A stretch of DNA of 13,651 nucleotides from an uncultured Rhizobiaceae group bacterium (lineage in GTDB: Bacteria > Pseudomonadota > Alphaproteobacteria > Rhizobiales > Rhizobiaceae). The translations under genes were made by a program, and so were the position numbers. Below the pieces are notes generated by a model, which did not search any database, was not told the origin of the DNA, and saw nothing but the letters and a program-made list of their open reading frames with translations. This document shows positions 1 through 8,713 of this stretch, in pieces (position 1 is the first letter of the stretch; each line of letters starts with the position of its first letter). The DNA lies in the NCBI GenBank assembly GCA_938009335.1, contig CALLHT010000039.1, positions 1 to 13,651 of the forward strand, in the 5' to 3' direction.

Positions 1-68
1 AGGCCACTGTGGTTAGCCAGAAGGCTATGCGATATTCGAAAAGGATTTTCAAGCGTTAAATCACGCTG

Positions 69-98
69 AAAACGAAAAAGGAGGCTGTTCGCCCCCTT
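69..98 (-). terminator. Rho-independent terminator of the BMP-type ABC operon
   Basis: Read on the minus strand, AAGGGGGC (98-91) pairs with GCCTCCTT (85-78). All eight positions pair if one G-U wobble is allowed, around a five-base loop. The arm runs straight into a U-rich tail (TTTTTCGTTTTC). It lies about 26 nt beyond the stop codon of the binding-protein gene and points the right way to end the whole transporter transcript. Confidence 0.8.
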
Positions 99-109
99 CT
101 CCATCGAAA

Positions 110-121
110 CCTCTTAAGAGG
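110..121. repeat. Perfect 12-bp palindrome just after the binding-protein stop codon
   Basis: CCTCTTAAGAGG is its own reverse complement. It sits 2 nt downstream of the stop codon at 124 and before the terminator hairpin. With no loop it is a poor RNA hairpin; it could be a protein-binding site or chance. Function unknown. Confidence 0.45.
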
Positions 122-123
122 CC

Positions 124-1191
124 TTAGTTTGGCAACTGATCATCCACGCCTTTAACGTAGAAGTTCATGCCAAGCAGCGTGCCAATGTCGGCCTTCTCTC
201 CGTCTTTGAGCCACTCAGAACCATCCTGCTTCATAATCGGGCCGGTAAAGGGCTCAAACGTGTTTGCAGTAATCTTGTCCTGTGTTGCTTGTGCAAGGGC
301 TGCAACATCATCTGGCATGTTTGTATAAGGAGCCATTGCCACTGAACCGTGGTCCATGCCGTGCCAAACATCCTGGCTTGCCCAGGTGCCGTCTTTAAGC
401 GCTTTCACACGCTCAACATAGTATGGCGCCCAATCATCGATGATCGCTGTCAGTTGAGATTTTGGTCCAAACTTGATCATGTCAGAGGCTTGACCGAACG
501 CCTTGATGCCACGCTCTTCAGCAACCTGCATAGCGGCCGTTGAATCTGTATGTTGTGTGATAATGTCTGCACCTTGGTCGATCAGGGTCTTGGCAGCATC
601 AGCTTCCTTACCCGGATCAAACCAAGTGTTTACCCATACAACTTTGAGTTTGAAGTCCGGGTTCACAGTTTGTGCACCAAGAATGAATGCGTTAATACCG
701 CGAACCACCTCTGGGATCGGGAATGAAGCGATGTATCCCGCGACACCCTTTTCGGACACTTTCGCAGCGATTTGGCCTTGAATATACCGACCTTGATAGA
801 ACTTCGATGAATATGTCGAAACGTTATCGCTATCGCGTTTAAAGCCTGTTGCATGCTCAAATTTTACATCCGGAAACTTTTTTGCAACTTTGTTGGTTGG
901 CTCCATATAGCCGAATGAAGTGGTGAAAATGATGTTACAGCCAGAGCGGGCAAAACGTTCAATCGCACGTTCAGCGTCCGCACCTTCTTCAACGCTTTCT
1001 TGATAAGCTGTCTGAACACCAAGCTCTTTTTCAACGGCAAGACGCCCCTGATCGTGCTGGTATGACCAACCAAAGTCACCGATCGGTCCAACGTAAATGA
1101 AACATGCTTTTTCATCGGCTGCTTGTGCAGCGCCACCAAAAGCAAAAGTTGAAAGGCCTAAGCCCAACAATGCAGCGAGTATTTTTTTCAT
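124..1191 (-). CDS. BMP/PnrA-family ABC transporter periplasmic substrate-binding protein
   Basis: This is the periplasmic solute receptor of the importer encoded just upstream. The 355-residue product begins with a Sec signal peptide: MKK, a hydrophobic stretch at about 4-20, and a likely AAQA|A cleavage near residue 24. No lipobox cysteine follows, so the mature protein should be soluble, unlike the lipoprotein PnrA/BmpA of spirochaetes. The mature N-terminus (FIYVGPIGDFGWSYQHDQG, 31-49) is the typical BMP-family opening. Family members bind purine nucleosides or related bases; the exact ligand cannot be read here. AAAGGG lies 8 nt before the ATG, a good ribosome binding site. The gene is last in its operon, 37 nt after the second permease, and a terminator follows it. 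Confidence 0.92.
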   Translation of the reverse strand: MKKILAALLGLGLSTFAFGGAAQAADEKACFIYVGPIGDFGWSYQHDQGRLAVEKELGVQTAYQESVEEGADAERAIERFARSGCNIIFTTSFGYMEPTNKVAKKFPDVKFEHATGFKRDSDNVSTYSSKFYQGRYIQGQIAAKVSEKGVAGYIASFPIPEVVRGINAFILGAQTVNPDFKLKVVWVNTWFDPGKEADAAKTLIDQGADIITQHTDSTAAMQVAEERGIKAFGQASDMIKFGPKSQLTAIIDDWAPYYVERVKALKDGTWASQDVWHGMDHGSVAMAPYTNMPDDVAALAQATQDKITANTFEPFTGPIMKQDGSEWLKDGEKADIGTLLGMNFYVKGVDDQLPN

Positions 1192-1228
1192 GGATTTTTC
1201 CCTTTAGATTTCCCTGTCACGCTAAATT

Positions 1229-2149
1229 TTATCGATCCGGTACAAAGCCTTTACCAAGCGAAGCCGGAGTGTTGATGATGGTCAACCGCCTGTTTCTGGA
1301 TATGATCACAAGAACTATGATTGTTGCCAGATAAGGCAAGGCTGACAAAAACTGAGACGGTATTTTGAAGCCGAGGGCCTGAATGTGCAACTGCGCAATA
1401 CCCACTGCACCAAACAAATATGCACCTATCAACACCCTATTTGGCCGCCAGGACGCAAAAACCACCAATGCGAGCGCAATCCACCCCCTGCCCGCGGTCA
1501 TGTTCTCTATCCATTGGGTCGTGTAAACAAGCGACATATATGCGCCTGCAAGCCCAGAACACGCACCTCCAAACATAACAGCAAGATACCGAACCCTGGA
1601 CACTGAAATGCCGAGTGCATGAGCAGACGTGTGATTATCTCCAACGGCTCGCAAAGTCAGCCCCATTCTCGATTTGAACAAAAAACAGCTAACCCCGAAC
1701 AATAACACGATCGAACAATAGAAGATTATGTCCTGTGCAAAGAGCAGTTTTCCGATCAGCGGGATTTCAGACAAAAGCGGAATCTCGATTGGCAGTAGTT
1801 TAACGCCGGGCACTCCCACAAATGCTTCGCCCCACAGGCCCGAAATCCCTAATCCAAGAATGGTAAGCGCCAGTCCAGTGGCAACCTGATTGGTGACCAG
1901 AGTTACGGTAAGAAAAGCGAAAAGCAACGAGAACAGTGCGCCAAAGCCAACGCCAGCAATCACGCCGACATACGGATTGCCACTCATAAGGGCAAACGCG
2001 AAGCCGGCTATTGCACCCATAATCATCATGCCTTCAACACCAAGATTAAGGACGCCTGAGCGCTCGGTAACCAGCTCGCCCAATGCCGCAATCAATAGAG
2101 GCGTGGCAGCGGTCACGATTGTTAGAAGGACAGCTTCTATAAAACCCAT
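1229..2149 (-). CDS. BMP-type ABC transporter permease, subunit 2 (NupQ/YufQ-like)
   Basis: An inner-membrane permease of the BPD_transp_2 superfamily, which also holds branched-chain amino acid and ribose permeases. The 306-residue protein is almost entirely hydrophobic with about eight to nine likely membrane segments. It carries the family signature ERSGVLNLGVEGMM at 29-42. It should form a heterodimeric channel with the permease encoded just upstream, driven by the fused ATPase. The start codon is only 2 nt after the upstream stop (TAG-AT-ATG), with a GGAG ribosome binding site inside the end of that gene, so the two are probably translationally coupled. Substrate is inferred as purine or nucleoside from the family only. 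Confidence 0.9.
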   Translation of the reverse strand: MGFIEAVLLTIVTAATPLLIAALGELVTERSGVLNLGVEGMMIMGAIAGFAFALMSGNPYVGVIAGVGFGALFSLLFAFLTVTLVTNQVATGLALTILGLGISGLWGEAFVGVPGVKLLPIEIPLLSEIPLIGKLLFAQDIIFYCSIVLLFGVSCFLFKSRMGLTLRAVGDNHTSAHALGISVSRVRYLAVMFGGACSGLAGAYMSLVYTTQWIENMTAGRGWIALALVVFASWRPNRVLIGAYLFGAVGIAQLHIQALGFKIPSQFLSALPYLATIIVLVIISRNRRLTIINTPASLGKGFVPDR

Positions 2150-2151
2150 AT

Positions 2152-3249
2152 CTATGCTCCCATCACGGTTTTCATGACGGGACGACTAAACTTGATCCGG
2201 TGATGAATGAGCGTATCCGCGGCCAATACAAAGAATAGCAACATCCCTTGGAACACACTGGTGACTTTGTCAGACACATTGAGTGAGACTTGCGCAGCCT
2301 CACCGCCCAAATAGGACAATGCGAGGATAATGGCCGCTGCAAAAATACCAAGCGGGTTAAGTCTGCCCAGAAAGGCTACAATGATTGCTGTAAAACCATA
2401 TCCGGGGGAGATAGAGGGGCGCAACTGCTGAATAGCTCCTGAGACTTCTGCAATACCTGCAAGCCCTGCAAGCCCACCGGAAACTAGAAAGACGAAGAGT
2501 GTTGTCTTTTTCGGATCAAATCCTGCAAACCGCCCCGCCCTTGGTGCTTGACCGACAACTGAGATCTCAAATCCTTTAAGTGTTTTTGACAGCATCACCC
2601 AAGCTGCCAATACCACAAGAACAGCGATCAGCGCTCCGTAGTGCATGCGGCCACTTGCAAGCATTTCCGGCAAAATCTGCCATTCAGTAAAGCCACGCGA
2701 TTCAGGAAAATTGAACCCTTGCGGATTACGCCAAGGCCCGCGTACGATCCAATCCAGAAAAAGTTCTGCAACATACACCAACATAAGGCTTGTGAGGATT
2801 TCATTGGCGCCAAAACGGTTCTTGAGAATTGCAGGGATTGATGCCCAAGCCATCCCGCCGACGATACCGCAAATCAGCATGAGTGGAAGGACTAGGAAAC
2901 TATCGAATGTTGGAAACACGATTGGCAGCATTGAGCCCGCAACGCCACCCATCACGAACTGCCCTTCAGCGCCAATATTCCAGTTGCCCGACCGGAAACA
3001 CAACGAAAGCCCGACGGCGATCAAAATCAAAGGCGCTGCCTTGATGGCCAACTCATGCAGCGACCAAGTTTCTGTGAGCGGCTCAATAAAGTAGACATAT
3101 AGTGCTTCGGCCGGGTTCTTTCCTAAAAAGGCGAACAGCACAGCGCCAAGGGCTACCGTCATCAGCAGCGCTATGAAGGGCGATACTATCGAAAAGAATG
3201 AGGAAAGTTGATCGCGTTTTTCAAGGCGTATGGAGAATTTAGGCGACAT
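2152..3249 (-). CDS. BMP-type ABC transporter permease, subunit 1 (NupP/YufP-like)
   Basis: The partner permease, 365 residues. A cytoplasmic, basic N-terminus (about 1-20) leads into a first membrane helix at about 21-43. The family motif FRSGNWNIGAEG lies at 85-96, and further hydrophobic segments follow to the C-terminus. It is longer than subunit 2 by an N-terminal extension and a larger periplasmic loop after the first helix, as is usual for this pair. The gene overlaps the end of the ATPase gene by 11 nt and is followed after 2 nt by the second permease. Such tight packing argues for one transcript and matched subunit amounts. Confidence 0.9.
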   Translation of the reverse strand: MSPKFSIRLEKRDQLSSFFSIVSPFIALLMTVALGAVLFAFLGKNPAEALYVYFIEPLTETWSLHELAIKAAPLILIAVGLSLCFRSGNWNIGAEGQFVMGGVAGSMLPIVFPTFDSFLVLPLMLICGIVGGMAWASIPAILKNRFGANEILTSLMLVYVAELFLDWIVRGPWRNPQGFNFPESRGFTEWQILPEMLASGRMHYGALIAVLVVLAAWVMLSKTLKGFEISVVGQAPRAGRFAGFDPKKTTLFVFLVSGGLAGLAGIAEVSGAIQQLRPSISPGYGFTAIIVAFLGRLNPLGIFAAAIILALSYLGGEAAQVSLNVSDKVTSVFQGMLLFFVLAADTLIHHRIKFSRPVMKTVMGA

Positions 3250-4819
3250 GTTTCGCCTCGCCCGTAGCCATACCCACTCCGGCCATCAGCAGACCAATGT
3301 CCTCTCTGGACGCTGTCTCTGCATTCAGGGGCTCTGATAGATGGCCATCAAATAGCACGGCAATTCGATCCGATATTTCTAAAATTTCATCAAGATCCTG
3401 CGATAGAACAAGAACCGCTGAACCGGCTGCCGCGAGATCAATCAAGGCTTGGCGGATGCGCTGTGCTGCGCCTGCATCTACGCCCCAACTCGGTTGATTT
3501 ACGACTAACAATGACGGGCTACGGTCCAACTCCCGACCCACAATGAATTTCTGAAGATTGCCGCCAGATAGGGAAGCAGCATAAGGGTTCACACCGCTTT
3601 TGCGTACATCCATGGCTTCGCTTACCCGACTTGTCGCGCTTTGGATCATATCCTGCCAGATGAGGCGTAAGCGGCCACCTTTTTGGAATTTCTGGTCATC
3701 GGACGCATGACGGGCCAGCAGCATATTATCGCTGAGTTTGAACGCAGCGATAGCACCATGCCCGTTCCGCTCTTCAGGAATAAAAGCAGCGCCAAGTTTG
3801 CGCCGCTTATTGATGCCAAGCTTGCCGACACGTTCGCCACCAATTGATACACTGTCACTCTTGATTGAAATGCGTTCACCACAGATGGCTTCAAACAATT
3901 CGGATTGACCATTGCCCGCAATGCCCGCAACTCCAACGATTTCTCCGGCATGAACTTTTAAATTGATCTCACTTAAAGGCACTGAAAATTGCGTTTGGGC
4001 AGAGAGGGACAACCTGTTTAGTTCCAGCACTACGTCAGATGACACATTTCGCGACGAACGATCGACGTTTCTAACCGTTGAACCAACCATCATATTTGCT
4101 AACGAAGCAGCCGTCTCTTCACGAGGGTCGCAGCTGGCGATCACTTCACCGAAACGCAAGATGGTCGCCCGATCACAATGGGTACGAACTTCTTCAAGAC
4201 GATGCGAGATGAACAAAATCGAGCGGCCTTCAGATTTTAACTGATTTAATGTCTTAAAAAGATTTTCCGCTTCTTGCGGCGTAAGAACGGAAGTTGGCTC
4301 ATCAAGGATCAGTAATTTTGGTTCTTGCAACAGACAACGAACGATTTCCACACGTTGGCGTTCACCGACCGAAAGATCTCCGATAATGGCTTCCGGATTA
4401 AGCGGCAGTCCGTACCTCTCTGAATACTCCGAAGCTCTGCGCGCGACTTCTGAAACCGAAATATCTTCAGCAAGAGAAAGCGCGATATTTTCGGCGACAC
4501 TTAAGGCCTCAAACAATGAAAAGTGTTGAAAAACCATGCCGATACCCAGTGCACGCGCTTTACCGGGAGAAGTGATCTCTACTTCATCACCATCAATCCG
4601 TATGCTTCCACTCGTGGGTTGGAGCGAGCCATATAACATTTTAACAAGGGTGGATTTACCGGCACCGTTTTCTCCAAGAAGCGCATGAATTTCTCCGGGC
4701 TTGATGTCAAAATCAATGTTTTTGTTTGCGGTAAAATCGCCAAACATCTTCGTTATCCCATGCACGGAAAGCATAGGAAGATCGGAAGTTTCATAGTCTG
4801 ATGAATGGTCGGCCTTCAT
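3239..4819 (-). CDS. BMP-type ABC transporter ATP-binding protein with two fused ATPase domains
   Basis: This 526-residue protein powers the importer and carries two nucleotide-binding domains in one chain, as in RbsA/MglA sugar importers and NupO. The first half is canonical: Walker A GENGAGKST 49-57, Q-loop Gln98, signature LSVGERQ 149-155, Walker B LLILDEP 169-175, switch His206. The second half is degenerate: GIAGNGQSE at 299-307 replaces the Walker A lysine with Gln, and the Walker B region reads NQPSWGVD (441-448), though LSGGNLQKF (417-425) is kept. This asymmetry is normal for the family and implies one main hydrolytic site. The ATG is not preceded by a clear ribosome binding site; Met16 is an alternative start. 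The 92 nt separating it from dnaE show no convincing promoter or terminator. Confidence 0.92.
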   Translation of the reverse strand: MKADHSSDYETSDLPMLSVHGITKMFGDFTANKNIDFDIKPGEIHALLGENGAGKSTLVKMLYGSLQPTSGSIRIDGDEVEITSPGKARALGIGMVFQHFSLFEALSVAENIALSLAEDISVSEVARRASEYSERYGLPLNPEAIIGDLSVGERQRVEIVRCLLQEPKLLILDEPTSVLTPQEAENLFKTLNQLKSEGRSILFISHRLEEVRTHCDRATILRFGEVIASCDPREETAASLANMMVGSTVRNVDRSSRNVSSDVVLELNRLSLSAQTQFSVPLSEINLKVHAGEIVGVAGIAGNGQSELFEAICGERISIKSDSVSIGGERVGKLGINKRRKLGAAFIPEERNGHGAIAAFKLSDNMLLARHASDDQKFQKGGRLRLIWQDMIQSATSRVSEAMDVRKSGVNPYAASLSGGNLQKFIVGRELDRSPSLLVVNQPSWGVDAGAAQRIRQALIDLAAAGSAVLVLSQDLDEILEISDRIAVLFDGHLSEPLNAETASREDIGLLMAGVGMATGEAKHVA

Positions 4820-4911
4820 GCATAGCCATTAATACCGAAAAGCATTTTTAATCCAGCGCTTTGAAACAACTTCCCAAGAAAAATTAACGAGGCCGCAGAT
4901 TCACAAAATAG

Positions 4912-7900
4912 CTAAGCGACTTCAACATCCAAAACGCCGGGAATTGCCTTAATAGCACTCTGTATTTTGGATGTTACCTGGTATCGATTGGGCAATTGCA
5001 GTTCTATCTCACGTTGCCCATTGTTTTGGATCAATATCAGCGAGACACGACCATTGCCACGACGGTTAAGTAGCTCCGGCAAATGCTGGAGCGGTGCTTC
5101 ATCACGCATGAAAATGGTCATGTCGCGCTCTTCCCGTGATGCAGCCTTATCAAGAGGCTCAACACTATTGATACGAACACTGACTGCATCATCGCGCATA
5201 TCCGCACCAACTTGAAGAATGACGGACTGTCCGGCAACCAAATCATCCCGAAAGCGATTTAAACCTTCTTCAAAGATAACGGCTTCGTATTGACCTGTTG
5301 GATCAGAGATTAGAACGATACCCATGGCTTTTCCCTGTCGGGTTTTTCGCTCTTGTTTTGAGGTAATTGTGCCTGCCAAACGACCTGCGGATGCACCATT
5401 CTTCACGGAATGCTCGAAGTCGGCGAAGGGCTGGATACGCATTTTTTTCAAAATGTCCGCATACTCATCCAAAGGGTGCGCACTGAGATAGAAACCAACG
5501 GCCTGAAATTCACGGTTTAAGGTTTCGCCAGCGCTCCACGCTTCGCATAGCGGGAGATCGATGCTTTGCTCTTCGCCACTGGCAGCAGAACCGAACATAT
5601 CGTCCTGCCCACTTTCGCGATCTTGAGCAGTACGGCTTGCATGAGCAACGAGCCGATCAAGTCCTGCAAGCATCCGCTCACGGGGGTAAGAAAAACAATC
5701 GAATGCGCCGGCACAAATGAGGTTTTCGAGAGTACGTTTGTTGACCTGCTTGATATCAATCCGCGAGAAGAAGTCCTCGATTGATCGATACTCGCCGTTT
5801 TCCTGCCGCTCTTTGACGATTTTCTCGACAGCCCCTTCCCCAACACCCTTGATTGCGGCAAGTGCATAGAAAATTTTACCGTCACTGACACTGAAACCAA
5901 CTTTTGAGGTTTGGACAGATGGCGGAACAACCGGAATATCCTGACTGCGCGCTTCCTGATAGAAACCCCCCAGCTTATCGGTATTACCCAAATCCAGCTG
6001 CATGGAGCCTGCAAGGAATTCTACCGGATAATTAGCCTTCAGATAGGCCGTTTGATAAGACACAAGCGCGTAGGCGGCGGCGTGCGATTTGTTAAACCCG
6101 TAATTTGCAAATTTTGCCAAGAGATCAAAGATCATATTGGCTTCGCCTTTTGCAAGGCCTCGTTCTACCGCGCCCTCCACGAAGCGAACGCGTTGCGCTT
6201 CCATTTCCGAGGCAATTTTCTTACCCATCGCACGGCGTAGGAGGTCCGCTTCACCCAGTGAGTAACCCGACAGGATTTGCGCAATCTGCATCACCTGTTC
6301 CTGATAAATGATCACGCCATAAGTTTCTTTCAAAACCGGTTCAATTTTAGGGTGATAATAGTCGGGATATTCCTCGCCGTGCTTACGCGCATTGTAGGTG
6401 GGGATATTGTCCATTGGCCCGGGACGATAGAGTGCCACAAGCGCGATAATATCTGTAAACTGGTCCGGACGCATACCAACCAGTGCTTTGCGCATGCCCT
6501 GACTTTCCAGCTGGAAGACACCGACAGTCTCGCCACGAGTGAGCATGTCGAAAGTTTTCTGATCATCCAGTGGGATATGCGCGAGATCTATATCAACGCC
6601 ACTTTGAGCAATGAAGCCCACTGACTTTTCAAGAACAGTTAGAGTTTTAAGACCAAGAAAATCAAACTTAACGAGACCGGCTTGCTCTACCCATTTCATA
6701 TTGTATTGGGTTACCGGCATTTCAGATCTGGGATCACGATAAAGCGGAACCAGCTTGTCTAGCTCGCGGTCTCCAATCACAATACCAGCAGCATGGGTCG
6801 ACGCGTGTCTGTATAAACCTTCCAGTTTTTTGGAGATGTCGAATAATTGAGAGACAATCTCCTCTTCTTTGGCTGCTTCCTGAAGGCGCGGTTCACCATC
6901 AATTGCTTCGACCAGTGTCGTTGGCGCGGACGGATTATTGGGAACCATCTTACAAAGCTTATCGACTTGGCCATACGGCATCTGCAATACGCGCCCAACG
7001 TCCCGCAGAACGGCACGTGCCTGTAGCGACCCAAATGTAATAATCTGAGCGACCTGATCAGCCCCATACTTCTCCTGAACATAGCGGATGACTTCTTCCC
7101 GCCGTTCCTGGCAGAAGTCGATATCAAAGTCCGGCATGGAAACGCGATCAGGATTCAAAAACCGCTCAAACAGCAGGGAAAACTGCATCGGATCAATATC
7201 AGTAATGGTAAGCGCCCATGCCACCAGCGAACCTGCACCAGAACCGCGGCCGGGGCCAACCGGAATCCCCTGCTCTTTTGACCATTTGATAAAGTCAGCA
7301 ACGATCAGAAAGTAACCCGGATATTGCATCTGTTCGATAACATTAAGTTCGAACTCTAGACGGTCATCGTAGTCTTTCCTGTTATGTCCATCGGCTAAAG
7401 GGTAGCGTTCCAACCGATCATTAAGTCCTTCGCGTGCCTGACGCTTCAATTCGTCCGACTCAGCTTGTAATGCCTCTTCTTTTGACGCTCCTTCAGCACC
7501 TTCGGTAAAAATTGGCAGGATTGGCGCGCGAGTAACCTCCCGGTAGCTGCAACGTTTCGAAACTTCAATTGTATTATCAATGGCTTCCGGAATGTCTTTA
7601 AAGAGTTTTATCATCTCAGATTGAGACTTGAAAAAATGCTCCGGTGTTAAACGTTTCCGATCCTCAACCGCGATGACCGTACTCTGTTCAATACAAACCA
7701 GTGCATCATGTGCGTCGAAATCTTCGCGTTTTGCAAAATACGGTTGGTTTGTTGCGACCAGTGGTAGGTCTTGCTCATAAGCAATAGGCACGAGAACGCG
7801 CTCGACCCTTCTGTCATTCTCATCATGGCGCTGAAGTTCGACATAAAGCCGATCACCGAACGAAGCTGCCAAAGGCCCTAAACGGGCCAATACATCTTCT

Positions 7901-8454
7901 TTGCGATTATCGAGCGCAAGCTTATACAAGGGGCCATCGCGCCCACCAGAAAGGCAAATTACCCCTTCGCTATGCGCAAGAAGATCTTGAATAGAAACAT
8001 GGGGCAGATCACCGCTGCCGCTTTTTAGATGCGCTTTACTGATCAGAACCCGAATATTGGCGAATCCAGATTCATTCGAAGCCAAAAGAACTAAAAATGG
8101 GTATTCTACAATCCCAGAACGTGGCTTGTGATCTCTATCATCTTCAAAATCCACAGCGAGCTTGGCGCCCATAATTGGCTGTAAGCCTTCTTTGACTGCT
8201 TTTTCTGAAAATTCCAGGGCACCGAACAGATTATTTCTGTCAGTCACGGCCAAAGCCGGCTGCTTATCAGCAATTGCAAGATCAAGCAGTTGTTTTAGCG
8301 GTAAAGCGCCCTCTAGAAGCGAGAACGCAGAGTGCGCATGAAGATGCACAAAAGACGGACCTGATGCACCACCATCTTGCCCTCCATTGTCGCCGTGCGC
8401 AGAACCAGAGTTCAGCGCATCATGCAAGTCCTTCGCTTTCGTAGAAGAAGCCAT
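4912..8454 (-). CDS. dnaE: DNA polymerase III subunit alpha
   Basis: The replicative polymerase subunit, a C-family DNA polymerase that extends both strands at the fork; 1180 residues, close to the 1160 of E. coli. Order of parts: a Gly/Ser-rich N-terminal tail (1-33), PHP domain from HLHAHS (37-42), palm with PGRGSGAGS (401-409), catalytic Asp pair in PDFDIDF (Asp444, Asp446), third acidic residue in VKFDFLGL (Asp598), fingers, a beta-clamp-binding peptide QDDMF (950-954), and an OB fold at about 1024-1100. PHP metal ligands are only partly kept (HLHAHS intact, TDRNN and GAK changed), so proofreading should come from a separate epsilon subunit. It is dnaE1, not the mutasome dnaE2. Only a weak ribosome binding site precedes the ATG, and an in-frame TGA lies two codons upstream. 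A small SOS-box-controlled gene lies just ahead and may share its transcript. Confidence 0.97.
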   Translation of the reverse strand: MASSTKAKDLHDALNSGSAHGDNGGQDGGASGPSFVHLHAHSAFSLLEGALPLKQLLDLAIADKQPALAVTDRNNLFGALEFSEKAVKEGLQPIMGAKLAVDFEDDRDHKPRSGIVEYPFLVLLASNESGFANIRVLISKAHLKSGSGDLPHVSIQDLLAHSEGVICLSGGRDGPLYKLALDNRKEDVLARLGPLAASFGDRLYVELQRHDENDRRVERVLVPIAYEQDLPLVATNQPYFAKREDFDAHDALVCIEQSTVIAVEDRKRLTPEHFFKSQSEMIKLFKDIPEAIDNTIEVSKRCSYREVTRAPILPIFTEGAEGASKEEALQAESDELKRQAREGLNDRLERYPLADGHNRKDYDDRLEFELNVIEQMQYPGYFLIVADFIKWSKEQGIPVGPGRGSGAGSLVAWALTITDIDPMQFSLLFERFLNPDRVSMPDFDIDFCQERREEVIRYVQEKYGADQVAQIITFGSLQARAVLRDVGRVLQMPYGQVDKLCKMVPNNPSAPTTLVEAIDGEPRLQEAAKEEEIVSQLFDISKKLEGLYRHASTHAAGIVIGDRELDKLVPLYRDPRSEMPVTQYNMKWVEQAGLVKFDFLGLKTLTVLEKSVGFIAQSGVDIDLAHIPLDDQKTFDMLTRGETVGVFQLESQGMRKALVGMRPDQFTDIIALVALYRPGPMDNIPTYNARKHGEEYPDYYHPKIEPVLKETYGVIIYQEQVMQIAQILSGYSLGEADLLRRAMGKKIASEMEAQRVRFVEGAVERGLAKGEANMIFDLLAKFANYGFNKSHAAAYALVSYQTAYLKANYPVEFLAGSMQLDLGNTDKLGGFYQEARSQDIPVVPPSVQTSKVGFSVSDGKIFYALAAIKGVGEGAVEKIVKERQENGEYRSIEDFFSRIDIKQVNKRTLENLICAGAFDCFSYPRERMLAGLDRLVAHASRTAQDRESGQDDMFGSAASGEEQSIDLPLCEAWSAGETLNREFQAVGFYLSAHPLDEYADILKKMRIQPFADFEHSVKNGASAGRLAGTITSKQERKTRQGKAMGIVLISDPTGQYEAVIFEEGLNRFRDDLVAGQSVILQVGADMRDDAVSVRINSVEPLDKAASREERDMTIFMRDEAPLQHLPELLNRRGNGRVSLILIQNNGQREIELQLPNRYQVTSKIQSAIKAIPGVLDVEVA

Positions 8455-8558
8455 ATCTCATTCGTCCGTTTGCCACAGGCACTAGATTCCTGAGATATAT
8501 ATTCTATCAACGCACCCTCTCCTACAAGCATGCTAATCATGGCTTCTTTGGATAAGTT

Positions 8559-8572
8559 GCGCTAAAGAGCGC
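8559..8572. repeat. Small perfect hairpin between the 32-codon gene and dnaE
   Basis: GCGCT-AAAG-AGCGC forms a 5-bp GC-rich stem with a four-base loop directly after the stop codon (8574-8576) of the small gene. No U-tract follows on the minus strand, so it is not a standard terminator; it could slow or protect a transcript that runs on to dnaE. The remaining bases 8455-8558 show a T/A-rich stretch (about 8496-8507) that could hold a dnaE promoter, but I cannot define -35 and -10 boxes with any certainty. Confidence 0.4.
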
Positions 8573-8573
8573 G

Positions 8574-8672
8574 TCAGACTGCAACCTGCATGATTTCACC
8601 CCACAGAAACATGGTGGTCAGCAGAAGGCTAATGGTTGCAAGTGATGCTACATCTTTTACGGATACGAACAT
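8574..8672 (-). CDS. Small SOS-box-controlled single-helix membrane peptide (32 aa), SidA-like in design
   Basis: I do not recognise this by sequence. The reading frame runs from ATG at 8672 to TGA at 8574 and encodes 32 residues. A short N-terminus with Lys6 and Asp7 is followed by one hydrophobic stretch at 8-24 (VASLATISLLLTTMFLW), then Gly-Glu and a short tail. GAGGG lies 5 nt before the ATG, a far better ribosome binding site than that of dnaE. Upstream sit a consensus TTGACA -35 and a perfect LexA box, so expression should rise on DNA damage. Size, single helix and control match Caulobacter SidA, a 29-residue SOS-induced inner-membrane division inhibitor, but similarity of sequence is not shown. 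The gene fills the lolD-dnaE gap and ends 119 nt before dnaE. Confidence 0.7.
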   Translation of the reverse strand: MFVSVKDVASLATISLLLTTMFLWGEIMQVAV

Positions 8673-8677
8673 TGTTA

Positions 8678-8682
8678 CCCTC
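8678..8682 (-). promoter_or_regulatory. Strong ribosome binding site of the 32-codon gene
   Basis: GAGGG on the minus strand, 5 nt before the ATG at 8672. It is the best Shine-Dalgarno match near any start in this gap and is the main reason to believe the short frame is translated. Confidence 0.7.
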
Positions 8683-8713
8683 GTTCTTATGGTTATACGC
8701 AATTTGTATCTGT

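Noticed and set aside
2645..3094. 149-codon plus-strand frame opposite the first permease
   Set aside because: Antisense shadow of a clear permease gene, with no recognisable product.
4820..4911. A promoter for the transporter operon or a terminator for dnaE
   Set aside because: I found no stem with a U-tract and no pair of -35/-10 boxes with acceptable spacing; the 92 bases remain unassigned.
5517..6014. 165-codon frame on the minus strand within dnaE
   Set aside because: It is an out-of-frame shadow of dnaE, whose product is intact and recognisable throughout.
8455..8540. Second short frame from the ATG near 8539 running into dnaE out of frame
   Set aside because: No ribosome binding site before that ATG, and most of its length would be an overlap with dnaE in another frame.
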